This document shows positions 26,764-34,835 of a stretch of 64,000 nucleotides of DNA, one piece after another. The DNA is taken from assembly GCA_036825615.1 (NCBI GenBank), contig DAISXY010000001.1:1-64000 (forward strand), written 5' to 3'. A model generated the notes under the pieces. It had not been told where the DNA came from, ran no database searches, and saw nothing but the letters and a program-made list of their open reading frames with translations. The position numbers were made by a program, and so were the translations under genes. Positions within the stretch are counted from its first letter, which is position 1; each line of letters opens with the position of its first letter. The DNA comes from JAICXG01 sp036825615 (GTDB taxonomy: Bacteria > Verrucomicrobiota > Verrucomicrobiia > Chthoniobacterales > UBA10450).

Positions 26764-27888
26764 TCAGTGTATCGGAATGAGCGCATAGCCATGCCCGACT
26801 CCATTGAGCGATCCCTCGCCGGTAATTGCGCCGCTGCCGTTCACGCTGCGCGCGATGTTTAGCTCCCAACCTGAGTTAGGACGAATCAGCGTATTAAGAT
26901 CAATTCCCGGGCTGTTCGCATTTCGCCAGAGGAAAGCATGTGAGTCTGAAAAGTCGGCATTGTAGGCCGTGCCTACGATCTGGCCCTTCTCGCCAATGCC
27001 CTCCGCCGTGCCGTTACTGAAGTCGTCACTCGTACTTAGAATGACTGCCGGACTCGAGCTGCTCGCCCAAAAGACCGCACGTGTCTGGGAGAAATCAGCG
27101 TTGTATGCCAGGCCTGCCATGTTCCCGGAGTTATTGAGTCCATCGGCAACCGTCCCGCCCGAGCTCACAGTGCCAGCATCGGTGTAGATAAAGTCTCCAC
27201 CGGGGGAAGCTAATGCCACCGGAGTGCTGGCGCTGTTCGCCCAAAACGCAGCGTGACATTCAACAAAGTCCGGGGAGCAGCCATCCCCGAAAATGTTGCC
27301 GGCCGCATTGACGCTCAGGGCTTCGCCGAAGGGCAACGCATCGCTCAACTCGGTAAGATAGATGGCCGCGGTGTTGGTATTTGGCCAAAAAACCGGCAGC
27401 ACGGCGTCGGAAGTAAAGGCGGTGCCGACAATCTGGCCGCCTGGATTGATCCCCGAAGCCTGCCCGAGAACTCCCTCCCCCAGCCCGGGCAGTTCTACCG
27501 CCGCGCTGTGACTGTTAGCCCAGAATAAAGGCGCTTGTGTCTCAAATGGCGTCGCAAATCCTACCATCTGCCCGCGCGGATTCATCCCAAGGCCCCTGCT
27601 TCCATCGAAACCCGGCAGAGTTCCAAGGTCGATCGCAGGACTCAGTGGGTTGGGAAAGAATCCCCCATCCCGGTCCGGGCCGCCAAAATCAATCGAGCCA
27701 AGAATTCGGCCTGCATCGGTGATGACGTTCCCGAAGCTATTCTCGCCCAGGTCGATCACCCGGTAACGCAACCGCGATGCGCGCTGTGAATCAGCCGTAA
27801 CCGATTGTGTGGTTTGAGCTGTGCCGACGTTTGCCGCTACCAACAAGACAGCGGCGAATGCAATTTTCGCGAGATTCAATGTATTCAT
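26764..27888 (-). CDS. Exported HAF-repeat protein
   Basis: The signal peptide MNTLNLAKIAFAAVLLVAAN ends near VGTAQT. The mature part, about 350 aa, consists of repeats of about 45-50 residues of the extracellular HAF type. Examples are GLGMNPRGQMVGFA, ASGINPGGQIVGTA, SVNAAGNIFGD, LNNSGNMAGLAY and GIGEKGQIVGTAYN, each followed by an 'AxFW' strand. ATG 27888 is used; the open frame extends to 27972 through the shared leader block and is not likely translated. The gene lies between the ECF sigma factor and the kinase that normally follow each other, so it splits the module. Role unknown. Confidence 0.82.
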   Translation of the reverse strand: MNTLNLAKIAFAAVLLVAANVGTAQTTQSVTADSQRASRLRYRVIDLGENSFGNVITDAGRILGSIDFGGPDRDGGFFPNPLSPAIDLGTLPGFDGSRGLGMNPRGQMVGFATPFETQAPLFWANSHSAAVELPGLGEGVLGQASGINPGGQIVGTAFTSDAVLPVFWPNTNTAAIYLTELSDALPFGEALSVNAAGNIFGDGCSPDFVECHAAFWANSASTPVALASPGGDFIYTDAGTVSSGGTVADGLNNSGNMAGLAYNADFSQTRAVFWASSSSPAVILSTSDDFSNGTAEGIGEKGQIVGTAYNADFSDSHAFLWRNANSPGIDLNTLIRPNSGWELNIARSVNGSGAITGEGSLNGVGHGYALIPIH

Positions 27889-27900
27889 AGGTGTTGTTGT

Positions 27901-27985
27901 TTTTGGGTTTCCAATGCACACAAACGACAACCACCGGCAAAAGTGCTCATCGAAGGAAGATTTTTCTTTCAAAACCCGGAAACGA
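27901..27985. promoter_or_regulatory. Shared divergent regulatory block, copy B
   Basis: This lies between the HAF gene (minus) and the kinase gene (plus). It contains GGGTTTCCA at 27905-27913, AAAGTGCTCATCGAAGGAAG at 27940 and a dyad-like GAAGGAA...TTCTTTC. The TGCTCA element lies 56 nt from the minus ATG and 82 nt from the plus ATG. Confidence 0.7.
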
Positions 27986-28025
27986 CACCGAATCTTTGTC
28001 GAACAGCGATTGGTAATCCGGGCCT

Positions 28026-30935
28026 ATGACTCCGTCGCAGTTGCAAACGATTGAAGAAATCTTTCGCGCCGCGAGCAGGCTGGAGTCGGAGGAGGTCGAT
28101 GCGTTTCTTGAGAAAGCCTGCGACCGCGACAAGGTGTTGCGCCGCAAAGTGGAAGCACTTCTCGCCTCTCGCGCTGCGGCAGCCCACTTCCTCGAAACCT
28201 CAGCCACTGGTCTCGCGACCAGAGTTATCCAAAGACAACAAGCTGACGCAGTCGTTGGACGAGTTATTGGCCACTACAAGATCTCGCACCCGATCGGCTC
28301 CGGCGGGATGGGCAATGTCTATCTCGCGACGGACATTCGGGCGAATCGCAAGGCGGCGCTGAAGCTTCTGCCCACTTGTTTTGCCGCTGATCCCGAGCGG
28401 CTGCGACGGTTCCAACAGGAAGCTCAGGCGGTGACGGCGCTAAACCATCCGAATATTCTCACCGTTTACGAGATTGGCCAGGATGACTCCACCTATTATA
28501 TCGCGAGCGAGCTGATCGAAGGCGAAACCTTGCGCCATCGGCTGGCGCGCGGGGGAATCGAGTTAGCTGAAGCGCTCGACATCGCTAGCCAGGTAGCGAG
28601 TGCGCTCGGCGCGGCCCATGACGTCGGGATTGTCCATCGCGATATCAAGCCGGAGAACATTATGCTTCGCCCGGATGGATACGTGAAGGTGCTCGACTTT
28701 GGGATTGCAAAGCTTGCGGAACAGGAGTTGCCCACAGCGCTCGCGACCAAGGAAGTCTCATCGCTCGTCTCCACGACTATCGGGTCGATCCTGGGAACAG
28801 TTCGCTACATGTCGCCCGAACAGGCGCGGGCCGCGCCTGTGGATAAGACTACTGACATCTGGAGCCTTGGGGTTGTCCTCTACGAAATGATAACCGGGAA
28901 GGCGCCATTTAGTGGTAATGCGCCAGAAGAAGTCATTTTCTCGATCCTGAAAACAGAGCCCCCTCCTCTCACAACATATCTCGCTTACCCTCCCCGCAAG
29001 CTTCAGCAGATAATCAGCAAACCACTTTGTAAGGAGCCAAGTCAGCGTTATCACAGCGCGCAGGACTTCCTGAACGCACTTAAGTCTTACCGGCGGGAAA
29101 TGGAAGTGACCGCGGAGTTGGAGCGACGCACGACGAGCGCACGTTCATGGCTACGACGAGCGCCTGTCACATTGTCAGTAGCAGTCCTGGCCGCTCTCCT
29201 GGCATTTGCTTTTTTTTGGTATCGCATCCCGGTGCCGAATAACCCACCACTGGGAAAAAGCATCGCGGTGTTGCCTTTTGAGAATCTGAGCAAGGACGAG
29301 GAAAATGCGTTTTTCGCCGGAGGCGTGCAGGATGAAATTTTGACCGATCTCGCCAGAGTTGCCGACCTTAAGGTCATCAGCCGCACGAGTGTGATGAAAT
29401 ACAAAAGCGACGTAGTGCGCAATCTTCGCGATATCGCGAGGGCTCTCGGTGTTGCCTATGTGGTGGAGGGCAGTGTCCAGCGGACCCGCGGAAGGGTGCG
29501 GGTGAATGTCCAGCTCATCGATGCACGCAACGACGCGCATCTTTGGGCCCAGGATTACGATCGCGATGTAGCGGATGTCTTTGCGATTCAAAGTGAGATC
29601 GCGCAACAGATCGCCGAGCAACTTGAGGCGAGAGTCTCTCCTGGGGAAAAAGCCGCGATGGGGGAACGGCCGACCGCTGATCTGGTCGCCTATGCCTACT
29701 ACGAGAAGGCGAGGGAGATTGATATCTATCGCAACTGGGAGGGCGCGGAGAAAAGCTTCAACGAAAAAGTGCAGTTACTCGAAAAGGCGGTGCAGCACGA
29801 TCCGAACTTTGCCCTTGCATATTGCGAGCTGGCGAAAACGCAGATCATCTTCGGTTACCTGCTCGGCGATCCCGAACATCAGACGCATCTGGAGCTGGGA
29901 AAGGAGGCGGCTGAAGCAGCATTGCGTGTGCGGCCGGACCTGGCCGAGGCTCACCTGGAGCTCGCACGCTATTACTTCTATGTTGTCTCTTCTACGGGTA
30001 ACACTGATTATGGACAAGCGCGTGAGGAGCTGGCTTTTGTTCGCCGCCATCTGCCTAACAATGCCGACGCGCTCATGATCGAGGGCCTGATCGGCAGACA
30101 CGAAAACCACTGGGACGTTTCGCTCGCCAATCTGCAAAGGGCGAGCGAGCTGGATCCACACAACAGCGAGATCCTATTCCGGCTCGAACAGACTTATTTT
30201 GAGATGCGCCGCTACTCGGAGCTGGAAGAAACCCTCGAAAGGTGGGTCGCGAGCGGCACGCAGGAGAGCGGCTTTGTTCAGAATTTTTTGGCCATGACAA
30301 AGCTTGCGCGGGGTGATCCAGCCGCCGCGCAATCTCTGCTTGAGCAAGTGCCGCTCGATTATAGCCCGGATTCGTTGATCTGGGAGACTCGCTTTACGGC
30401 CGCGCTTTATCGGCACGACTATGAGGCGGCGAGTCGGATAATTGCTGCTACGCCCCGCAAGGAAGCGGACAACATCTTCGGTGAGCTGAGTTCGAGTTGG
30501 AGCGAGGGACAGCTTGCGCGTGCGCGCGGCGATAAGGGCAAAGCGCTGGCTGCGTTTGCCGCCGCCCGTGAGAGGCTGGAAGCAAAATTCGCTCACCCAC
30601 CCTTCGATACGATGTATTGGTGCAAAATCGCGAAGCTCGATGCCGGGCTTGGTCGAAAAAAGGAAGCGATTCGCGAAGCACGGCGAGCGGTTGAGATGAT
30701 GCCGATTGCAAAGGATAGCGTTAACGGTCCGAGCATGGCAACGGCCCTGGCGCTAACTTACGCCTGGACGGGCGAGCGCGACCGTGCGATCGAACAACTC
30801 GAGATCGTTGCGACGATTCCCGGAGAGGGGACGCCAACATACGGTGATCTCCGTTTCAATCCGTGCTGGGAGGATCTGCGCGATGACCCGCGCTTCGATA
30901 AGATTATCGCTGCAGCCAGGGCGGCGAGCCGCTGA
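28026..30935 (+). CDS. Transmembrane Hanks-type Ser/Thr kinase with TolB-like and TPR domains (module 1)
   Basis: Predicted sensor kinase of 969 aa. Residues 1-80 form a helical N-terminal segment with RRKVEALLAS, common in sigma-linked kinases. The kinase domain spans ~83-350: glycine loop GSGGMG (91-96), catalytic Lys113, HRDIKPEN (204-211), DFG (224-226), activation loop with several Ser/Thr and SPEQ (263-266). One TM helix lies at ~379-399. A TolB/FlgO-like domain follows (KSIAVLPFENLSKDEEN... VVEGSVQRTRGRVRV, ~411-535), then TPR-type helical repeats to the end. All catalytic residues are present. It begins right after regulatory copy B and is paralogous to the kinase at 34976, with identical stretches such as YVKVLDFGIAKLAEQELP. 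A likely target is the ECF factor at 25928. Confidence 0.92.
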   Translation: MTPSQLQTIEEIFRAASRLESEEVDAFLEKACDRDKVLRRKVEALLASRAAAAHFLETSATGLATRVIQRQQADAVVGRVIGHYKISHPIGSGGMGNVYLATDIRANRKAALKLLPTCFAADPERLRRFQQEAQAVTALNHPNILTVYEIGQDDSTYYIASELIEGETLRHRLARGGIELAEALDIASQVASALGAAHDVGIVHRDIKPENIMLRPDGYVKVLDFGIAKLAEQELPTALATKEVSSLVSTTIGSILGTVRYMSPEQARAAPVDKTTDIWSLGVVLYEMITGKAPFSGNAPEEVIFSILKTEPPPLTTYLAYPPRKLQQIISKPLCKEPSQRYHSAQDFLNALKSYRREMEVTAELERRTTSARSWLRRAPVTLSVAVLAALLAFAFFWYRIPVPNNPPLGKSIAVLPFENLSKDEENAFFAGGVQDEILTDLARVADLKVISRTSVMKYKSDVVRNLRDIARALGVAYVVEGSVQRTRGRVRVNVQLIDARNDAHLWAQDYDRDVADVFAIQSEIAQQIAEQLEARVSPGEKAAMGERPTADLVAYAYYEKAREIDIYRNWEGAEKSFNEKVQLLEKAVQHDPNFALAYCELAKTQIIFGYLLGDPEHQTHLELGKEAAEAALRVRPDLAEAHLELARYYFYVVSSTGNTDYGQAREELAFVRRHLPNNADALMIEGLIGRHENHWDVSLANLQRASELDPHNSEILFRLEQTYFEMRRYSELEETLERWVASGTQESGFVQNFLAMTKLARGDPAAAQSLLEQVPLDYSPDSLIWETRFTAALYRHDYEAASRIIAATPRKEADNIFGELSSSWSEGQLARARGDKGKALAAFAAARERLEAKFAHPPFDTMYWCKIAKLDAGLGRKKEAIREARRAVEMMPIAKDSVNGPSMATALALTYAWTGERDRAIEQLEIVATIPGEGTPTYGDLRFNPCWEDLRDDPRFDKIIAAARAASR

Positions 30936-30942
30936 CAAAAGT

Positions 30943-31030
30943 TGGTTACCTAACGAGCTTAGGTTTGGATCACGCCGGTGTGAAAACGTGCCCCCTGCGG
31001 TGCCGGGCGACTGACATACCTTAGTAATCG
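30943..31030 (-). pseudogene. Duplicated 3' end of the carboxyltransferase gene at 41313
   Basis: On the minus strand this translates to YVSRPAPQGARFHTGVIQT followed by a stop. That is exactly the C-terminus of the acyl-CoA carboxylase beta subunit encoded at 41313-42950. The nucleotide match covers about 85 bp, including non-coding sequence beyond the stop (GGTTaCCTAACGA versus GGTTgCCCTAACGA). There are only a few substitutions in the coding part. The rest of the gene is missing here. The fragment lies just after the kinase of module 1. Confidence 0.85.
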
Positions 31031-31085
31031 AATAACCGGATCTGCTCACGGCGGTCACTTGGGATCGGATTCGAGGCGTAAAACG

Positions 31086-31110
31086 CCGCCACGTTAGTAA
31101 AACGTGGCGG
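31086..31110. terminator. Hairpin between convergent kinase and haloperoxidase genes
   Basis: CCGCCACGTT pairs perfectly with AACGTGGCGG around an AGTAA loop. It sits between the kinase (plus, ends 30935) and the haloperoxidase-like gene (minus, ends 31140). The plus side is followed by CCAATTGTTTG, only weakly T-rich. A bidirectional terminator is plausible. Confidence 0.55.
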
Positions 31111-31139
31111 CCAATTGTTTGTCCGTCTGTTCTGGCGAA

Positions 31140-32468
31140 TCAATGCACGGTGACTGGCTGGAAGTAATGCTGCGTAAGATAGCGAGCGACTCTCTGGCCA
31201 AGCACGGCCCCTTGCTGGTCGGCGGTGCGGAAATGGATGCCAGCCCATACCCGAGCGTTAATGACTTCCTTGAGCGCTTCCGAGAAGCGATCGAAGCTGC
31301 GCGTCGTACACGATTTGTTGCTGTAGGCGCTGAACGAGATCCTATCACTGCGAAAAAAGCTCTGGAGCGTATTTACGAATGCACTGGTTGCGCAGCAGTG
31401 GCCCGAGGGGTGGTCAGGGAAGGGCGGCGTAGCGAGCGGCACCAGATTGTTGCAGGTCAGTGTCGAAGGGTCAAAAAGCGGCAGCCAGGTCGGGTCCGCC
31501 TGGGTGTAGGGGTTACCATCGGTGTCGGCCTCCTGGATGGCGGTGATCGGGCGCCAGAACTGCCAGTAATATTTGTCGTTCCAACAGCCGATGAGGGCGT
31601 CAGCCGCTGCCAGGTTCTCCATTGCGAAGAGCCGAGCACTCTCCACGATATCCAAACCTTGGCTTACCACGAGATCGCGAAAGATCCGGTTCCAGAGCGC
31701 CATCGCATGGTCCTGCCAGAAGATCGCAGCATCGGTCTGATCTGCTGTGCGGGTTGTGCTCGTGAGTGAGCCGATCTCCTTAACCTCATTGAAGTCCTTG
31801 ACGTAAGCCTTACTCGTGAGCGCGTTCGGTCCGTGCGTGCGCAGCATCTCTGCGCTAGGAACAATGAATGGGAGCACGTTTCCGACCCACGGCGCGGGAT
31901 CGTTCAGGAAGTTCGGCGGCGTGGGCCGCCAGATACCCGGCGCGGGCGGGTAAAGATCCGGTGGTGGACCAAAGCGTCCGTCGTTCATCCGCGCTTCGAG
32001 CATCGTCCTGGCCGTTGTCTCGCCGATAGTGATCCCGGCATCCCTGGATCCCGGCGGGTCGTCGGGCAAGCCCGCTATGTAGGCATCGTACTGCGGCTGC
32101 AACGTCGCGAGCTGGTCGGGGAAGAGGCCGGGGAGATCATCAAAGCCCACAAGTACGCGATAGGCCGCGGTCGCGGCGGCTGCTTCCTTCGAGTCCGTCG
32201 GATTTGAAGGAGGCTGCACAAGGTAGGGCCGATGGCCAAGGTCGATCGCGTTGACCGCGTCGTAGACCGCTCCATGCACCATTGCGAAGCTCAGCACCGC
32301 TACCGGTGGCGGCTGCGCCGCCGTCACGACGATCGAGGTTGACGCGATCAGGTTCCAATCCGTCACGGCGTCCGCGCGCGTGACCGCAGGTGATAGGAGC
32401 GCGATCAGTACTGGTGCGATTAGGAGTGGCAGGAGCTGCGCTTTCTTGAACTGAGTCAGTGAATTCAT
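31140..32468 (-). CDS. Exported vanadium-haloperoxidase/PAP2-like protein
   Basis: After the signal peptide (MNSLTQFKKAQLLPLLIAPV, cleavage near TRADA) comes a helical protein of the vanadium-dependent haloperoxidase/acid phosphatase superfamily. The three vanadate/phosphate-binding motifs are visible: KYYWQFWRP (K-x6-RP), PDHPSGHCC (PSGH) and ARVWAGIHFRTAD (R-x5-H). ATG 32468 follows AAAGGAAAAACC; the frame upstream to 32537 belongs to the shared leader. The conserved set of ligands argues for an active enzyme, but halide oxidation and phosphatase activity cannot be told apart by eye. The N-terminus resembles that of the cupin protein (MN[TS]LxQFK), and the upstream region is regulatory copy C. 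Confidence 0.87.
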   Translation of the reverse strand: MNSLTQFKKAQLLPLLIAPVLIALLSPAVTRADAVTDWNLIASTSIVVTAAQPPPVAVLSFAMVHGAVYDAVNAIDLGHRPYLVQPPSNPTDSKEAAAATAAYRVLVGFDDLPGLFPDQLATLQPQYDAYIAGLPDDPPGSRDAGITIGETTARTMLEARMNDGRFGPPPDLYPPAPGIWRPTPPNFLNDPAPWVGNVLPFIVPSAEMLRTHGPNALTSKAYVKDFNEVKEIGSLTSTTRTADQTDAAIFWQDHAMALWNRIFRDLVVSQGLDIVESARLFAMENLAAADALIGCWNDKYYWQFWRPITAIQEADTDGNPYTQADPTWLPLFDPSTLTCNNLVPLATPPFPDHPSGHCCATSAFVNTLQSFFRSDRISFSAYSNKSCTTRSFDRFSEALKEVINARVWAGIHFRTADQQGAVLGQRVARYLTQHYFQPVTVH

Positions 32469-32487
32469 GGTTTTTCCTTTGTTTGAT

Positions 32488-32562
32488 TGGTGGGTTTCCA
32501 TTGGGGTAAGGCGCGAAGGACCGAAAAAAGTGATCATCTAAATTGAGATTTTTCCGGAGACA
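32488..32562. promoter_or_regulatory. Shared regulatory block, copy C (no sigma or kinase partner)
   Basis: GGGTTTCCA lies at 32492-32500, AAAGTGATCATCTAAATTGA at 32527-32546 and ATTTTTCCGGA behind it. TGATCA is 63 nt from the minus-strand haloperoxidase ATG. In contrast to copies A, B and D, no recognisable gene begins on the plus side; only a short arginine-rich frame of doubtful coding value starts at 32591. Confidence 0.65.
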
Positions 32563-32724
32563 CTTGCACGGCCCAGGCCGGCACTGCACAATGCGACTCG
32601 GCCGCCGCGGCGATGATTGGACGAATCCTGCACGAGATCCACGGCGAGAAGAGCGAGGAAAAAACAGAGAGCGAAGGAGATTAGTTCAACTAACTGAGAC
32701 TGAGGGCACCTTCGCAACTCGTTA

Positions 32725-32755
32725 GCCCGCTGCCGGAAAAAACCGGCTAGCGGGC
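32725..32755. other. Stem-loop with A6 loop
   Basis: GCCCGCTGCCGG and CCGGCTAGCGGGC form a 12-bp stem with one bulge around an AAAAAA loop. It lies in the gap between the haloperoxidase leader and the end of the S74 gene and may terminate the S74 transcript (minus strand). No U-tract follows. Confidence 0.45.
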
Positions 32756-32846
32756 ATTGAGTCGCTTCTTCTTTGTTATTGTCAGAACGCGCATTTGCTG
32801 GGGCGGGCCAGGAATGCGAAACAGAGCCTGCCGTCCTATCGCCCCG

Positions 32847-34118
32847 TTACCGGCTCTGGACGACCATTTGTGGCACAGGTTTGCTCAGTTCCAGCTCCAC
32901 ACTTACCTTTTGGAGGCCGGTGCTGAGCGCTTCGATCTGTCTGTGTTGCTCCGCGAAATCCTTCTTTAACTGGGCGATAGTTGCTTTCTGTTCCTGGACG
33001 GTGCGGTGTTCTTTCAAAAACTCGTTCAGTAACATCGCGTTCACGGCTTCATATCTGACCGTGTAAGGCTTGCCTTGGTTATCGTGCGCTACCAGGTCTG
33101 GGTTGACCTTCTCCACTTGCTCAGCGACAAGGCCAAACTGCGGAATCCGATTCGGATCGAGCTCGCTCTTGTAGTGAAACGTCACTGGCTTGAGTCCGAA
33201 GATGGCTTCGCTCGCCTTGTCGATAGGTTTGATCGCGTCCTTGTAGCGCGCGGAGGAGGCGACTGTGCCGAGGTGACCGTCGGTGTCTATGATAACCGCC
33301 ACGCCACCAGCAACGGTTGCTCCACTGATCCCAGCGATAAACGTGTTACTGTGAGCTCCGTTGCGGCCGATACGGATGGTACTGGATTCGCCCACAACGC
33401 CTTCGTTGCCGATCTCGATATTGTGATTGCCGGTGGTAAGACGAAGGCCGGCCCGGTAGCCGAGGGCGATATTATCGCGGCCGGTCGTGTTGAAACCGAG
33501 TGCCGAAAAACCTTCGGCCGTATTGTTACTGCCGGTGGTGTTGCTAACGAGCGAAAGAGCACCGTCAGCCGTGTTATTATTGCCGGTGTTATTGCCCAAG
33601 AGAGCGCCCCTACCCGTGGCCGCGTTAAAGAAACCGGTCGTGTTGAAAGAGAGCGCGTCACGACCAACGGCCGTGTTGTCGTAGCCGGTCGTGTTGAAAA
33701 GCAACGCTGAATTACCGACGCCCGTGTTGTAGTTGCCGGTCGTGTTGCTAAGCAGCGCGTTACGACCAACGGCGGTGTTGCGTTGGCCGGTTGTGTTGGC
33801 ATTGAGCGCACTAAAACCAATCGCCGTGTTTAAGCCGGCGGTATCGTTACTAAGTGTTAACGAACCAACGGCTGTATCTTCCGTACCATCGGTGATACTA
33901 TACAACGCATCGAAACCAACGGCGGTGTTGTCGACGCCGGTGGTCAGACTGAAGAGCGCCCCATCTCCGTCGGCCGTGTTTTGATTCGGCAGGCCTTCAT
34001 CCGTCTTTGCCAGCGGGCTCGGCGAAAGTGCAAAGCACGTGAGGAGGAGAGCCATGAGAAGAAAACCGCGCCGCAAAAGCGACCGGTGCATTGAATCTGT
34101 GACGTTTAGAGTTTTCAT
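32847..34118 (-). CDS. Exported head-repeat fibre with S74 self-cleaving chaperone domain (copy 2)
   Basis: The signal peptide contains RRGFLLMALLLTCFALSPSP. Thirteen or so 14-16-residue repeats follow, such as NTAVGRNALLSNTTGNYNTG, and then a short head-neck region (LTTGNHNIEIGNEGVVGE). The S74 domain (about residues 300-423) has SSARYKDAIKPI, LKPVTFHYK, FGLVAEQVEKVNPDLV, VRYEAVNAMLLNEFLKEHR and a closing coiled coil. The serine-to-lysine spacing of five in SSARYK is kept. It is paralogous to the gene at 14282. It is transcribed divergently from the second ECF factor across regulatory copy D, which suggests that it is a target of that sigma factor. Confidence 0.86.
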   Translation of the reverse strand: MKTLNVTDSMHRSLLRRGFLLMALLLTCFALSPSPLAKTDEGLPNQNTADGDGALFSLTTGVDNTAVGFDALYSITDGTEDTAVGSLTLSNDTAGLNTAIGFSALNANTTGQRNTAVGRNALLSNTTGNYNTGVGNSALLFNTTGYDNTAVGRDALSFNTTGFFNAATGRGALLGNNTGNNNTADGALSLVSNTTGSNNTAEGFSALGFNTTGRDNIALGYRAGLRLTTGNHNIEIGNEGVVGESSTIRIGRNGAHSNTFIAGISGATVAGGVAVIIDTDGHLGTVASSARYKDAIKPIDKASEAIFGLKPVTFHYKSELDPNRIPQFGLVAEQVEKVNPDLVAHDNQGKPYTVRYEAVNAMLLNEFLKEHRTVQEQKATIAQLKKDFAEQHRQIEALSTGLQKVSVELELSKPVPQMVVQSR

Positions 34119-34140
34119 ATCTTCTGTTTTGATTTGAGCT

Positions 34141-34212
34141 TGCTTTCATTGCCGTAAGCGCGAACGAGCGATCAAACTGATCATCTGAATTGAAATTCTT
34201 CGGAAACGCTTT
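34141..34212. promoter_or_regulatory. Shared divergent regulatory block, copy D
   Basis: GCTTTCATTGCCGTAAG lies at 34142, followed by ATCAAACTGATCATCTGAAT at 34171 and the dyad GAATTGAAATTC at 34187-34198. TGATCA is 60 nt from the S74 ATG and 79 nt from the ECF ATG, the same geometry as copies A and B. Confidence 0.7.
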
Positions 34213-34256
34213 CTGCGTGCAGAGCTGTTCCTCGGCTGATAGACTGCGAAACCGTG

Positions 34257-34835
34257 ATGGGTGCGCCCCCGATTTCGCAGCAAAGAGTGACGGAACTCCT
34301 GGGAAAATGGAGTGAAGGGGACCAGGCCGCGCTCGCCGAGCTAACCCCGCTCGTCTATGGGGAACTGCGCCGGCTTGCTCATCGCCAGATGGGAGGAGAA
34401 CGCCCTGACCACACCCTGCAAACGACGGCGCTGGTGAACGAGGCTTACCTGCGCCTGGCCGACCAAACCAACCCACGCTGGCAAGACCGCGCTCACTTCT
34501 TCGCCGTGGCCGCGCGGGCGATGAGGCGCATTCTTGTCAGCTACGCAAGGAGTCAGCGCTCGCAAAAGCGCGGCGGGGGGGCGCTCAAGCTGGAACTGGA
34601 TGAAGTGGCGCTCGTCTCCCCGGAGGAATCAAAGGAGATTGTCGATTTGCACGAAGCGTTGGAGAGGCTGGAGCAACTCGATGCGAGGAAGGCGCAGGTG
34701 GTCGAGCTAAAGTATTTCGGCGGCCTCAACTACGACGAGATCGCAGAAGTGCTCAAGATTTCGCCGGTGACGGTGAGGCGCGACTGGAGATTTGCCAAGG
34801 CATGGTTGTACACGGAATTGCAGAAGGCGAGCTGA
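34257..34835 (+). CDS. ECF sigma factor, TIGR02999/ECF43-like (copy 2)
   Basis: This 192-aa paralogue of the sigma factor at 25928 has the same domain plan and residue numbering. Region 2 has HTLQTTALVNEAYLRL, with Thr56-Thr57 in place of the usual acidic patch. Region 2.3-2.4 has HFFAVAARAMRRILVSYARS, and region 4 has ELKYFGGLNYDEIAEVL and SPVTVRRDWRFAKAWLYTEL. ATG 34257 is preferred over the GTG one codon earlier. It is followed after 140 bp (a heptad palindrome) by a kinase gene on the same strand, so sigma factor and kinase are a direct pair here. Control by phosphorylation is inferred from the ECF43 precedent. Confidence 0.91.
   Translation: MGAPPISQQRVTELLGKWSEGDQAALAELTPLVYGELRRLAHRQMGGERPDHTLQTTALVNEAYLRLADQTNPRWQDRAHFFAVAARAMRRILVSYARSQRSQKRGGGALKLELDEVALVSPEESKEIVDLHEALERLEQLDARKAQVVELKYFGGLNYDEIAEVLKISPVTVRRDWRFAKAWLYTELQKAS

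Noticed and set aside
30960..31022. A second small gene at the end of kinase 1
   Set aside because: It is only the last 20 codons of the carboxyltransferase gene without a start; recorded as a duplicated fragment.
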